A DNA stretch of 64,000 nt from Peribacillus simplex (lineage in GTDB: Bacteria > Bacillota > Bacilli > Bacillales > DSM-1321), in assembly GCF_001578185.1 (NCBI RefSeq), contig NZ_CP011008.1, positions 896,001-960,000 of the forward strand, in the 5' to 3' direction. Shown here piece by piece: positions 8,740 through 18,017 of the stretch. The notes under the pieces are model-generated. The model did no database searches. It had not been told where the DNA came from and saw nothing but the letters and a program-made list of their open reading frames with translations. The position numbers and the translations under genes are program-made. The number at the start of each line of letters is the position of its first letter. The stretch's first letter is position 1.

Positions 8740-9435
8740 ATGAAATACGAGATTATCTTATTTGATGTTGATGATACATTGCTAGACTTTAGAATATCGG
8801 AAAAAAAGGCACTGCATGAAGCCTTTTTGGAGTACGGTTTGCCCACCGGGGCAAAGGATTATGTGGTAGGCTATCAAGAAATCAGTAGAGGATTATGGAG
8901 AGATCTGGAACAGGGACTTATTGATTTAACTGAACTGGGAGTGGAAAGGTTTAAGCGGTTATTCCTTAAGCATGGTCTTGATATCCATGCGGATTCATTC
9001 AGCCGTGCGTATCTGGGATATTTGGGAAAGGAAATACATCTAATGCCAGGGGCTGTAGAGGTTTGCGAGAAGCTTAAAGGATGCCGGCTGGCTATTATAA
9101 CAAATGGCTTTACGTCAGTGCAGACTGCAAGAATCGGGGGTTCTCCTCTTAGACATACTTTTGAGCATTTGATAGCTTCCCAAGAGGCTGGGTTTCAGAA
9201 GCCTGATAAAGGGATTTTTGATTATGCATTTTCCAAGTTAAAGATCACAGATAAATCGAAAGCATTGATAGTGGGTGACTCATTGACATCAGATATACAG
9301 GGTGGATTGAATTATGGAATGGACACCTGCTGGTACAATCCCCATCAAAAGGATAATAATCTAGGAATCAAGCCAACCTATGAAATCCGGAAGCTGACTG
9401 ATCTCTTAGGGATTATAGGAAGTAAGCAAGTTTAG
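8740..9435 (+). CDS. HAD-family noncanonical pyrimidine nucleotidase (YjjG/YfnB-like)
   Basis: 231-residue HAD hydrolase. Motif I is FDVDDTLLD with nucleophile Asp9 and Asp11, motif II is IITNGF, motif III Lys is in FQKPDKGIF, and motif IV is IVGDSLTSD. The inserted alpha-helical cap between motifs I and II is subfamily I. Overall similarity is to YjjG/YfnB nucleotidases that dephosphorylate noncanonical pyrimidine nucleotides. AGGAGG precedes the ATG. It appears monocistronic. Confidence 0.85.
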   Translation: MKYEIILFDVDDTLLDFRISEKKALHEAFLEYGLPTGAKDYVVGYQEISRGLWRDLEQGLIDLTELGVERFKRLFLKHGLDIHADSFSRAYLGYLGKEIHLMPGAVEVCEKLKGCRLAIITNGFTSVQTARIGGSPLRHTFEHLIASQEAGFQKPDKGIFDYAFSKLKITDKSKALIVGDSLTSDIQGGLNYGMDTCWYNPHQKDNNLGIKPTYEIRKLTDLLGIIGSKQV

Positions 9436-9454
9436 AGAGTTATCTGCGTTCTAA

Positions 9455-9503
9455 AAAACAGAGGCCGCTTGTCCAAGTGATAGGACATGCAGCCTTTGTT
9501 TTT
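9455..9503. terminator. Bidirectional terminator between convergent genes
   Basis: AAACAGAGGC...GCCTTTGTTTTT with an inner TTGTCC/AGGACA stem. It serves the HAD gene and the convergent transporter gene. Confidence 0.7.
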
Positions 9504-9525
9504 ATTTATGCCAGGGATTTTAGAA

Positions 9526-10824
9526 TCAGTTCAAATCCAGCTCATCGGGTTTAAGAGTTTGATCCGTTTCGATGATTCTACTGGAATGCGGTAATAGCAG
9601 ACAGAGTGCTAGGGAGATTACGAGGCCTGTCATCATGAATCCGCCAAATACCAAAGGGGATGGGCCATATGATTCCGCCATGGTGGTCCAGATGAGGGGA
9701 CCGAAACCTGCAATGGCTGCCGCGACCTGATATCCGAGGGATAATCCAGTATAACGGACCTTTGCTGGAAAGAGCTCTGAGAATAATGTTCCTTGTGTAG
9801 AAAAAATGGCTCCCCAGACGACTCCGAGCACAATTGCCTGCATAAAATAGAACCAGCCGACCCCTTGCCCAATCATTGTGAAATATGGGATAGCCAAGAT
9901 GAAAAGGAGAATCAGGCCCCCAAAATAAATAATTTTTCGACCGATAAAATCAGAAATGTAACCAATGAATGGAATGGTAACTAGCATTGTAGCACAGCCA
10001 ATCGTTAAAGCGGTCAAGGCTGAATCTCGTGAATAACCGAAATACATTGTAGTAAAGACGAGAACATAGGACATGATGAATACATTGAAGAACCCGTCCC
10101 CGATTTTTAGTCCGATTACTTGCAGCACACTTCTCCAATCGTGTTTCAACGTTTCAATAATGGGAACTTTCGCAAGATCACCGCTATCTTTCTGTTGCTG
10201 GAACTCCGTCGTTTCCTCAATTCCACTCCTTACCCAGATTGCCAATGCAATCAGTACACCGCTTAAAAGGAAAGGAATTCGCCAACCCCAAGCTAAAAAT
10301 TGGGCATCGGTTGTCAAGGAACTTATAAGGGTTAGGCTGAACGAACCGGCAACTAAACCGATGGGTACCCCTAGTTGGGGAATGGATCCATATAACCCAC
10401 GGACACCCTTTGGAGCAGATTCCGTTGCCAATAGGATGGCTCCGCCCCATTCACCTCCCAGGGAAATTCCTTGAATCAACCTCAGCACCACCAAGATAGC
10501 GGGTGCCGCCAAACCAACCTGGGCATAAGTGGGCAGAACACCGATAAGCATTGAACTCCCGCCCATGCCAATTAGTGTAAACATGAGTGCTGCCTTCCGC
10601 CCGATGCGATCACCCATATGACCGAAGAGGATGCTCCCGATTGGACGGGCTGCGTAACCTGCCCCGAAAGTGACAAAGGCGAGAAGAAGTGAAATGGCAG
10701 GATCATGATTGGGGAAGAATAGAGTTGTAAAAACTAAGCCCGTTGCTGTCCCGTATAAATAAAAATCATACCACTCGATAACGGAACCGGCTAAACTAGC
10801 GAAAAGAACTCGACTTTTTTTCAT
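9526..10824 (-). CDS. MFS transporter, metabolite:H+ symporter (MHS) family
   Basis: 432-residue, 12-TM major facilitator. The N-terminus VIEWYDFYLYGTATGLVF and the loop 2-3 motif GHMGDRIGRK are diagnostic of the MHS family (ShiA, ProP, KgtP). LIQGISLGGEWGGA in TM4 is also typical. Substrates in this family are organic acids, shikimate or betaines; none can be assigned here. AAAGGAG precedes the ATG. No neighbouring catabolic gene points to a substrate. Confidence 0.88.
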   Translation of the reverse strand: MKKSRVLFASLAGSVIEWYDFYLYGTATGLVFTTLFFPNHDPAISLLLAFVTFGAGYAARPIGSILFGHMGDRIGRKAALMFTLIGMGGSSMLIGVLPTYAQVGLAAPAILVVLRLIQGISLGGEWGGAILLATESAPKGVRGLYGSIPQLGVPIGLVAGSFSLTLISSLTTDAQFLAWGWRIPFLLSGVLIALAIWVRSGIEETTEFQQQKDSGDLAKVPIIETLKHDWRSVLQVIGLKIGDGFFNVFIMSYVLVFTTMYFGYSRDSALTALTIGCATMLVTIPFIGYISDFIGRKIIYFGGLILLFILAIPYFTMIGQGVGWFYFMQAIVLGVVWGAIFSTQGTLFSELFPAKVRYTGLSLGYQVAAAIAGFGPLIWTTMAESYGPSPLVFGGFMMTGLVISLALCLLLPHSSRIIETDQTLKPDELDLN

Positions 10825-11301
10825 GGATAATGCTCCTTTAATGCATAGTTTTACTCAAAAATGGTTTCATAAATAAAGCACTTACATTGAATGAACAAAA
10901 TCGCTGGCTAGGAATATAAGTAAAAAACTGGATTATTTAGATTATTTTAGAGGGGTTATCCATCACAGTCAATATATTTCTGATTTTTCAGAAAAAATGA
11001 AGCGATTAACTTAGCTCTTATCAGCTGTATTCGAATATAATTAATTCTAAAGTAATGGAAATAAACAAATTCAGACCTTAACGGATAAAATGGTGAAGCC
11101 AAAGCAAGGGGAAATTTTTAACTAAAGATGAGAACAACATTCACTTAAAATCATTTAGTATTTTTTATGTATAGAAGAGTGGCGATGTGGAAATCATGTG
11201 GATAAGGAAATAAAAAAGCGGAAAGGATAAGATTTTAATAAATAATAATAATCTCCAAGTTACTTAGTATAATAGAAAAAAGGTTAAGGAGTTGGTTTCG
11301 T
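10825..11301. other. Intergenic stretch without a recognised gene
   Basis: AT-rich, divergent region holding the promoters of the MHS gene and of the IDEAL protein gene. The only structure noted is a small palindrome TTTCTGA-TTTT-TCAGAAA at 10977-10994. Confidence 0.5.
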
Positions 11302-11481
11302 ATGGAGAAGCAATTGCCAGGAACATCGCTTGAACCTGAAGAGATGGCTGAAATGGTTTTAAAAAAGGCACTTAGTGATTATCGGAAAGCACAAATTGAA
11401 AAAGAAATCGATGACTCATTAAGAAATCGTGATAAGGAAGAGTTCCTTCGTTTAACTGAAATATTGAAGGGCATTTCATGA
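11302..11481 (+). CDS. Small IDEAL-domain protein (59 aa)
   Basis: A 59-codon gene. The C-terminal half (ALSDYRKAQIEKEIDDSL then RNRDKEEFLRLTEIL) fits the IDEAL domain named after its IDEAL-like motif; here IDDSL. IDEAL domains occur in small Bacillus proteins and at the C-terminus of YpiB and competence-related proteins, usually as protein-protein interaction elements. AAGGAG lies upstream of the ATG. It stands alone. Confidence 0.8.
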   Translation: MEKQLPGTSLEPEEMAEMVLKKALSDYRKAQIEKEIDDSLRNRDKEEFLRLTEILKGIS

Positions 11482-11628
11482 AATTTTGAACATTGTAAAA
11501 AAGACAAGTAGTTATAAATAAGCTCATACGCACATAGAAGCCAGTGCAGCTTGATAATATAAATATGATGAAGATGAAATTTTATTTAATCTGAAACATA
11601 AGAATAGGAATCTATAGTATTATAATAT

Positions 11629-11657
11629 TTTACATTGTAAGCGCTTTCTTGTATAAT
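11629..11657 (+). promoter_or_regulatory. Sigma-A promoter with an embedded CcpA (cre) site
   Basis: TTTACA (11629-11634) and TATAAT (11652-11657) are spaced by 17 bases. The spacer contains TTGTAAGCGCTTTCT (11635-11649), a full match to the cre consensus WTGNAANCGNWNNCW. CcpA bound there should block RNA polymerase, so the downstream small transcript is predicted to be repressed by preferred sugars. Confidence 0.72.
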
Positions 11658-11785
11658 CATGATAATCAAATAAAGAAAACGATGGAGAGATATTGTAAGT
11701 GCGCCTATGACTGGATTCAAAGGTAGTGGAGGCTGAGGCTGGGAGGTATATGCATCAGGATAGAATGCTAAAAGGGGGAGAAGAT

Positions 11786-11914
11786 ATGAAAAAGAATGGA
11801 GTGTCGTTAGCTGAATTTATTCAGGAGGATCGATTCGAGCTCAACTCCTACATTACTTCTTTATTTAACAAACTGAATGACTATGTTCCCAAAAGCATTA
11901 AAGATAAAAAGTAA
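11786..11914 (+). CDS. Small hypothetical protein (42 aa), predicted cre-repressed
   Basis: Unrecognised 42-residue peptide. It starts at the ATG at 11786 behind AAAGGGGGAG and reads MKKNGVSLAEFIQEDRFELN, ending NDYVPKSIKDKK; predicted amphipathic helix, no membrane segment. A longer frame starting at 11726 has no ribosome site. About 130 bases of leader lie between the promoter and the start, and a terminator follows at once, so this is a compact transcript of about 300 nt that could also act as an RNA. Confidence 0.55.
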   Translation: MKKNGVSLAEFIQEDRFELNSYITSLFNKLNDYVPKSIKDKK

Positions 11915-11928
11915 ATGAATGTCAAAAA

Positions 11929-11975
11929 TGAATCGGGAAATTATGTATGATTTCCTGATTCATTTTTATTTTTTT
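11929..11975 (+). terminator. Terminator of the 42-aa peptide transcript
   Basis: TGAATCGGGAAAT / ATTTCCTGATTCA near-perfect stem followed by TTTTTATTTTTTT. Confidence 0.85.
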
Positions 11976-12148
11976 CATTTCCAGTTTTAAGTCCGTGTCC
12001 GTAGGTCAAAGCCTCATTAAACCATTAAAAGGCTTAAAGGTATCTCTAAGTGACTGGGTGGAATATCTTATTTCTCAACTATCGCATCGGATAGGGATGC
12101 GGAAAGGTTTCAGTTTACATACAATAGCTTTACCTTCACTAAAAATTC

Positions 12149-12177
12149 AGGCTCCCATTATGGGTGCCTCTTTTTTT
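12149..12177 (+). terminator. Orphan terminator
   Basis: AGGCTCCCA / TGGGTGCCT stem followed by seven T. No gene was found in the about 180 bases upstream; an imperfect AAGCCT...AGGCTT pair lies at 12008-12033, so a small RNA ending here is possible. Confidence 0.6.
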
Positions 12178-12363
12178 GATGTATTCAGCTTCGATTAGGT
12201 TATGTAATTCTTATTCTGTTGATATAGTAAAATATCTTTTGTTTTTTAGGCGGAACCGTTGAAATGAAAAAATTCGGTCTGATATATGTATTCAAGATTA
12301 TTCCATTCTAAAAACCTGATATTCAGCAATCATGTCCTGATATCTAAAAAAAGAAAAAGGAAA

Positions 12364-12637
12364 AATACAGGAACAACCGGAGCCACGGGATTAACTTGGC
12401 GACAGGATCAACAACAGTTAACGTAACAATTATTGTTGGTTCGAGGTTGATTTTAAAGGGTGCTTTGCCTATTGGCAACTCCATATTATCAACAGCAGTC
12501 TCAATTTCTAATTATAATAATGCTGTGGGTGTTAATTTATCAGCAGAGGATACAATCTCCTTCATGTATTTGATTTAGCGGCCACAGTTGTCTTTACAGG
12601 AGGAGCAGCAGGAGCCTCACTGACGATTATTCGTTGA
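12364..12637 (+). pseudogene. Relic of a collagen-like exosporium/spore-surface protein
   Basis: The frames here read NTGTTGATG (collagen-type G-x-T triplets), then after a slip STTVNVTIIVGSRLILKG through VGVNLSAEDTISF, then after another slip DLAATVVFTGGAAGASLTII and a stop. The GASLTII ending is reminiscent of the C-terminal domains of collagen-like spore-surface proteins in bacilli. At least two frameshifts and loss of the 5' part make it a dead fragment. Confidence 0.6.
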
Positions 12638-12680
12638 ATTAATTTAAGCCTGCAAATCTTACTTAAAAAAGATATTTGTG

Positions 12681-12712
12681 AATCCCATTCATCTTGAATG
12701 TGGATTTTTTTA
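12681..12712 (+). terminator. Terminator after the exosporium-protein relic
   Basis: AATCCCATTCA / TGAATGTGGATT stem followed by TTTTT. It probably belonged to the decayed gene. Confidence 0.65.
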
Positions 12713-12865
12713 TTGATTGTTTGTATTATAGCTTTTTTATTGTTATTGGGTTTATGGCAACTGGCATATAAGGTTTCAAAAGCGCACTTAGCTTGAATGG
12801 CATTTCATTACTAAAGGCTAAGGACCACCATCTATCGTGTCTAGGGGATTTTAATCCAGATGAAT

Positions 12866-14269
12866 TTAAAAATACTTTTTGTATTTCTTTAATTTATAGA
12901 TGACCGTTGGCTGACTGATGCCCAAATGGTATGCCATTTCGTAGGTGGTTTTACATTGTTTCCATGCTTTAGCAATCAGTTGCATTTCAACCTTTTCCAG
13001 TGTCTTCTTTAAATCGAAATTCTCTTCACATTCTTTTTCGATTGCCAAGAAAGTGGAATCTTCGGGCTGCTCTATTTGCCCTGTGATGGATTGTGGAAGG
13101 TGTTCGGGAAATATATTTGGCACTTCAATGGTCAGGATTAACCGTTCAATTAGGTTTTCTAATTCTCGTATATTCCCGGGCCAATTATAATGGGTCAAAA
13201 CTTCATAAGTCGATGGATGGATTTTTTTGAATTTCTGGTATTTATCATTCGTTTTCTTTAAATAATGTTGTATTAAGAGTGGTATATCTTCTTTACGTTC
13301 ATGCAAAGCCGGAATTTGGATGGGAATCACATTCAAACGATAAAATAAGTCTAATCTAAATTTACCTTGACTAACCATCCCCTTCAGATCTTGATTAGTT
13401 GCTGCAACAAGGCGGAAGTTAATATAGTTTTCTTTTTTTCCGCCGATACGCTTTATCTTTTTTTCCTGTAATACTTTCAGTAATTTAGCTTGCATGGCAA
13501 GTGGGAGTTCCCCGATTTCATCTAAGAAAAGAGTTCCGCTGTCAGCCTGCTCAACCAGGCCTTGCCTTCCTTGTTTATCTGCCCCTGTAAATGATCCCGG
13601 CTCATAGCCGAATATTTCGGATTCAAACAAACTATCAGGTATCGTGCTGCAATTCACTTCGATAAAAGGTTCTTTCTTTCGGTTGCTTTGGTCATGAACA
13701 GCACGGGCAAAAGTGCTTTTCCCTACCCCGGATGGTCCTAATAAGAGAATCGTGGCATCGGTTTTTGCAACATTATGGATCGTTTTTAAAATCTGCTTCG
13801 TTTCATTACTTCTAGCGATCATATCATGGTAATCCAGTTCCTTTTCTCTTAAATCCTCGACTTCGGTTTGATAGCCTTTTACTTTTCGTTGTAATTGCTC
13901 AAATTGATCTTGCAATTGCAGAATCTCGGTTTGATCCTGGCCATAGCTGATTACCCTAACGAGAAGTCCGTCCTTATTAAAAATGGGATAGCCAGTTGAC
14001 ATGACAACATGACCTGTTTTTGTATGTTGCATTATACGCTTCGCTTTTTTTTCTTTTAAAACAATCGCGTTGATGGATGGTGTGAGAAGGCCCTCACTTT
14101 CTAATTGATAGACAGAGGTACCGATATAAGAATCACTTTCCATACCATAAATCTCCCAAAGCTTTGGATTGGAATATAAAATGATTCCATCTTGATCGGT
14201 AATGAGGATGTTATTATTCGATGTTTCAATGATCTTATTAAGTTCTTCCTCCAGCATATCGTCATACAT
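12866..14269 (-). CDS. Sigma-54-dependent PAS/AAA+ activator (RocR-like)
   Basis: 467-residue enhancer-binding protein. It has an N-terminal PAS domain (about residues 10-110, ILITDQDGIILYSNPK), a coiled-coil linker, an AAA+ domain with Walker A GPSGVGKST, loop GSFTGA (the GAFTGA sigma-54 contact loop), Walker B TLFLDEIGELP, and a C-terminal Fis-like HTH (LGISQPTVIYKLKKY). The ATG at 14269 follows AAAGGAG by eight bases; the extra N-terminal residues of the longer frame have no ribosome site. It is divergent from a ureohydrolase operon that has a sigma-54 promoter, so it very likely activates that operon. The ligand is presumably an amino acid or guanidino compound (inference). Confidence 0.9.
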   Translation of the reverse strand: MYDDMLEEELNKIIETSNNNILITDQDGIILYSNPKLWEIYGMESDSYIGTSVYQLESEGLLTPSINAIVLKEKKAKRIMQHTKTGHVVMSTGYPIFNKDGLLVRVISYGQDQTEILQLQDQFEQLQRKVKGYQTEVEDLREKELDYHDMIARSNETKQILKTIHNVAKTDATILLLGPSGVGKSTFARAVHDQSNRKKEPFIEVNCSTIPDSLFESEIFGYEPGSFTGADKQGRQGLVEQADSGTLFLDEIGELPLAMQAKLLKVLQEKKIKRIGGKKENYINFRLVAATNQDLKGMVSQGKFRLDLFYRLNVIPIQIPALHERKEDIPLLIQHYLKKTNDKYQKFKKIHPSTYEVLTHYNWPGNIRELENLIERLILTIEVPNIFPEHLPQSITGQIEQPEDSTFLAIEKECEENFDLKKTLEKVEMQLIAKAWKQCKTTYEMAYHLGISQPTVIYKLKKYKKYF

Positions 14270-14421
14270 GAGTTCCGCTCCTTTGGGATGTTGATTAATT
14301 AAAATATAAATCAAAAAGTCAGAATAATCAAAAATTAAATTAAAAAATAAGAAAATGATTAAGTCTTTGATCATTTGATGAAACAGAATATCGAAAAGCC
14401 TTATAAACCGCAGCGAAATAG

Positions 14422-14439
14422 TTGGCGTGAATCTTGCTT
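14422..14439 (+). promoter_or_regulatory. Sigma-54 (-24/-12) promoter of the ureohydrolase operon
   Basis: TTGGCGTGAATCTTGCTT has the invariant GG and GC separated by exactly ten bases. It lies about 140 bases before the ureohydrolase start and downstream of the divergent sigma-54 activator gene. Confidence 0.8.
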
Positions 14440-14579
14440 ATGTAAAAGGTAAGAAGAGAACTTCCAAACAAGGGTGTTATATATTTCCATTCTATTAGTG
14501 TAAAAAAGATGGAAGTTCATTTAACATCATGAAATTGCAATGTAGTGAAAATAATAGTTGAAATTTAGGAGGATGTTAC

Positions 14580-15578
14580 ATGATGAAGTATCAACCGAAA
14601 GACTCATTCAAATCACCCCGTTTTTGCGGAGTACGTACGTTTATGCGGCTTCCATTTGTTGAACAGGTAGATGAACATATGGATTTTGTCATTACGGGAA
14701 TTCCTTTTGATTCCGGGCAATCATTCAGAACGGGTGCGAGATTCGGACCAGAAGCCATTCGCGATTTTTCAATCCTTTTACGCCCTTATAATCCAGAACA
14801 AGATATAAATATTTTTGATTATATATCAGGAATTGATTATGGGGATATTCCGATCATTCCCGGTTATATCTCTGAAACATATAAAAAGATCGAAGAAGAG
14901 CTTACCCCCGTCATTGAAAAAGGGATCATCCCCATTTCATTAGGAGGCGATCATTCTATTACTCTAGGGGAGTTACGTGCAATCGTAAAAAAGCATGGAC
15001 CAGTGGCCTTGCTTCAATTCGATGCTCACTCCGATACTTGGGATAGTTATTTTGATCAAAAGTATAATCACGGAACGGTTTTTCGCCGGGCAATAGAAGA
15101 GGGTCTCATCGATGTATCGCGATCTCTTCAAATTGGAATGAGGGGTGGTCTTTACGGACCGGAAGATCTTCAGGATGCCCAGGATTTAGGTTTGGGGGTT
15201 TATACGACGAACGATTATAAACGCATCGGGGTCCAAAAGATGCTAGAGGTCATTCATGAACGTGTCGCGAAGGGCCCGGTGTTTTTATCTTTTGACATTG
15301 ATTTTTTAGATCCCGTCTATGCCCCTGGAACGGGGACCCCGGAGGTTTCAGGGGCCAGCATTGATGATGCTTTAGCCTTTGTAAGAGGATTGACGAATAT
15401 AGATTTTGTAGGATTCGATCTTGTTGAGGTTTTACCATCATATGATCACGGACAAATCACGGCAGCCGCCGCAGCTAATATTGTCTATGAATTCATCACA
15501 CTCATCGCTCTCGCAAAAAAAGGTAAACTGGAGAAAAAAGAGAGAACGGGAGATCTGGAAACGCAGCTTAACAACTAG
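14580..15578 (+). CDS. Ureohydrolase (agmatinase/guanidinobutyrase-type)
   Basis: 332-residue enzyme of the arginase/agmatinase superfamily that hydrolyses a guanidino group to urea and an amine using two metal ions. All metal ligands are visible: His in LGGDHS, Asp/His/Asp in FDAHSDTWD, and Asp/Asp in SFDIDFLDP; APGTGTPEVSG follows as in agmatinases. Start behind TTAGGAGG. It is the first gene of a sigma-54 operon with a Na+/solute symporter. Agmatine, 4-guanidinobutyrate and 3-guanidinopropionate are all possible substrates; the sequence alone does not choose. Confidence 0.9.
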   Translation: MMKYQPKDSFKSPRFCGVRTFMRLPFVEQVDEHMDFVITGIPFDSGQSFRTGARFGPEAIRDFSILLRPYNPEQDINIFDYISGIDYGDIPIIPGYISETYKKIEEELTPVIEKGIIPISLGGDHSITLGELRAIVKKHGPVALLQFDAHSDTWDSYFDQKYNHGTVFRRAIEEGLIDVSRSLQIGMRGGLYGPEDLQDAQDLGLGVYTTNDYKRIGVQKMLEVIHERVAKGPVFLSFDIDFLDPVYAPGTGTPEVSGASIDDALAFVRGLTNIDFVGFDLVEVLPSYDHGQITAAAAANIVYEFITLIALAKKGKLEKKERTGDLETQLNN

Positions 15579-15679
15579 TTCTCTCATATAAATTGAAGGG
15601 AGGAACGGTGAAATCCAATCCTTCCCTCTTTAAACACAAAGCGATATAAAACAAAACAACCCCAAAAGGAGATGTGTAC

Positions 15680-17119
15680 ATGCATATTTTGGATATATCG
15701 ATCATGATTCTATATTTTTCTGTTTTAATCATTGTGGGAGTAATCGGATCCAAACGGGCAAAAACGGCAGATGATTTCATTGTAGCAGGGCGTAATCTAG
15801 GGCATTTTATGTATTTATCCTGTTTAGCTGCTGTGATATTAGGGGGGGCTTCCACTCTAGGTACAGCAAAGTTAGGTTATCAGTTTGGGATATCCGGTAT
15901 TTGGCTAGTGGTGATGATTGGACTCGGCATTATCGCTATCGGGTTGTTTTTAACAAATAAGATATTTGATTTAAAAGTACTGACGATCAGTGAAATGCTT
16001 GAGAAGCGTTACAATTCTCAAACAAGATTGATTAGTGCCCTTGTCTCTGTTATCTATACTTTCATGCTGACTGTAACGCAAGTGATTGGGATGGGGACGA
16101 TATTACATGTTTTGGCTGGCTGGAATTTAACGGTTTCCATGATAGTCGGGGGTGGGATCGTTTTATTTTATACAATATTAGGAGGTATGTGGTCAGTCAC
16201 CATGACTGATGTCGTGCAATTCGTCATCATGACGATCGGTATTTTCTTTATCATGCTTCCATTGAGCATCTCTAAGGCAGGAGGGTGGGAATCGCTTAAA
16301 GAAAATCTCCCTGCATCCCATTTCGAGTTAGGCAACATTGGCGGAGAGACAATTTTTCAATACTTCTTACTATTTACTTTAGGGGTTGTTGTTGGCCAAG
16401 ATATCTGGCAGCGTCTTTTTACTGCACGAACCAAAGCGATATCTCGTGGCGGTACGGTTGGAGCGGGAATATATAGTGTTTTTTATGCGATAGCAATCAG
16501 TATCATTGGAATGTGCGCTTTTATTATCCTTCCTAATTTAGGAGATCCACAAAACGCTTTTACTAGTATAGCGATGGAAACTTTGCCTCCTGGTCTATTG
16601 GGGGTCGTCATTGCGAGTGTGGTATCTGCCCTTATGTCCACAGCTTCAGGGACATTGCTTGCTTCTTCCACTTTAGTTGTTAATGACATCATTAAAAAAT
16701 ATATCGGTCCAGGAATGAGTGAACGTCAATTTTTAAAAACATCCCGGATTACGACTTTAACGATTGGTGTATTGACCATTATCGTTTCGATATGGGTTCA
16801 GGATATTTTAGTTGCATTGGATGTAGCTTATGCAATTTTATCTGGTGCTGTGTTCTTTCCAATCATCCTTGGATTCTTTTGGAAGAGGGTAACGGCTACA
16901 GCCGCATTTTACTCCATCCTGGCCAGCATGGTCGTTATTATTGTTGGGTTGGTGATAAATGGACCATCCTCCACTCAACCAATTCTGTACGGGCTCGCTA
17001 CTAGTTTTGTCGTCATTACTACATTTACTTTCCTAAGTTCGAAAAATCATCTCGAGAACAAAAGCGAGGAAATGCAAGATGTTAAGGGTAAAGCTGACAT
17101 GGACACCATGGCTAATTGA
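15680..17119 (+). CDS. Sodium:solute symporter (SSS family)
   Basis: About 479 residues, 13 hydrophobic segments, sodium/solute symporter fold. The N-terminus ADDFIVAGRNLG and the loop GGMWSVTMTDVVQF are typical of the family. ATG at 15680 sits about eight bases after AAGGAG; the GTG two codons upstream is too close to it. It probably imports the guanidino substrate of the preceding ureohydrolase. The substrate assignment is by context only. Confidence 0.88.
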   Translation: MHILDISIMILYFSVLIIVGVIGSKRAKTADDFIVAGRNLGHFMYLSCLAAVILGGASTLGTAKLGYQFGISGIWLVVMIGLGIIAIGLFLTNKIFDLKVLTISEMLEKRYNSQTRLISALVSVIYTFMLTVTQVIGMGTILHVLAGWNLTVSMIVGGGIVLFYTILGGMWSVTMTDVVQFVIMTIGIFFIMLPLSISKAGGWESLKENLPASHFELGNIGGETIFQYFLLFTLGVVVGQDIWQRLFTARTKAISRGGTVGAGIYSVFYAIAISIIGMCAFIILPNLGDPQNAFTSIAMETLPPGLLGVVIASVVSALMSTASGTLLASSTLVVNDIIKKYIGPGMSERQFLKTSRITTLTIGVLTIIVSIWVQDILVALDVAYAILSGAVFFPIILGFFWKRVTATAAFYSILASMVVIIVGLVINGPSSTQPILYGLATSFVVITTFTFLSSKNHLENKSEEMQDVKGKADMDTMAN

Positions 17120-17163
17120 TGGTTCACCAAAAAAACAGAAAAAGAATCAAGGAGGAAAGAAAA

Positions 17164-17925
17164 ATGACAAAGACAATTTCCCTTCAACCCGCAACATTCA
17201 ATACAATGGAAGAAGAGCGCAATCACCGGAAAGAACGGTTGGCAGCTTCATTCCGGCTTTTTTCAAAGTTTGGTTTCGATGAAGGGATAGCTGGCCATAT
17301 TACGGTCCGTGATCCAAAATATACAGACCATTTCTGGGTCAATCCGTTTGGGATGCATTTTAGTCAAATTTCCGTTTCAGATCTTATATTGGTTAATCAT
17401 AAAGGTGATATTGTGGAGGGTGAACATTCAGTGAATGGTGCTGCCTTTGCCATCCATTCGGAAATTCATAAAGCACGACCGGATGCAGTTGCAGCGGCAC
17501 ATGCTCATTCGGTCTATGGAAAGACATGGTCTTCTTTAGGGAGACTGTTAGATCCGATTACGCAAGATGCCTGCCAATTTTACAATGACCATGCATTATT
17601 TGATGATTTTACTGGTGTGGTTTATGCATCTGAAGAAGGGAAACGCATTGCCAGGGCTCTAGGTCAATACAAAGCTGTCATCCTCCGCAACCATGGATTG
17701 TTAACGGTGGGCCAATCTGTAGATTCAGCTGCTTGGTGGTTCATAACGATGGAACGTTCATGTCAAGCACAGATAATGGCTGAATCTGTAGGCAAGCCCA
17801 TTTTTATAGAACAGGAGTATGCAAAGTTAACTGCAGAACAAACGGGAACTGAATATGAGGGATGGCTGAGTTTTCAGCCTCTTTGGGATAGAATTAGAGA
17901 AGAGCAACCGGATTGCTTGAAGTGA
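17164..17925 (+). CDS. Class II aldolase/adducin-family protein
   Basis: 253-residue protein of the class II aldolase fold. Zinc-binding histidines appear in AAAHAHSVYG and LRNHGLLTVG, with the GHITVRDP loop in the N-terminal part. ATG 17164 follows AAGGAGGAAAG; the upstream in-frame starts overlap the symporter and have no ribosome site. Members cleave or decarboxylate hydroxy-acid phosphates or hydroxy acids. Its place between a symporter and a hydroxyacid dehydrogenase suggests carbon-chain processing of the imported compound, which is inference. Confidence 0.85.
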   Translation: MTKTISLQPATFNTMEEERNHRKERLAASFRLFSKFGFDEGIAGHITVRDPKYTDHFWVNPFGMHFSQISVSDLILVNHKGDIVEGEHSVNGAAFAIHSEIHKARPDAVAAAHAHSVYGKTWSSLGRLLDPITQDACQFYNDHALFDDFTGVVYASEEGKRIARALGQYKAVILRNHGLLTVGQSVDSAAWWFITMERSCQAQIMAESVGKPIFIEQEYAKLTAEQTGTEYEGWLSFQPLWDRIREEQPDCLK

Positions 17926-18017
17926 TCATAAAGCACGGGGATAGACACGAAACATGAAACGGATTGCTTTCATCAAAGAGGGAAAAAGGGATTGCAGGTT
18001 GTTGAGGAGGTTTAATA

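Noticed and set aside
10073..10474. 133-codon plus-strand frame opposite the MHS transporter
   Set aside because: Antisense shadow of a clearly recognised transporter; no ribosome site.
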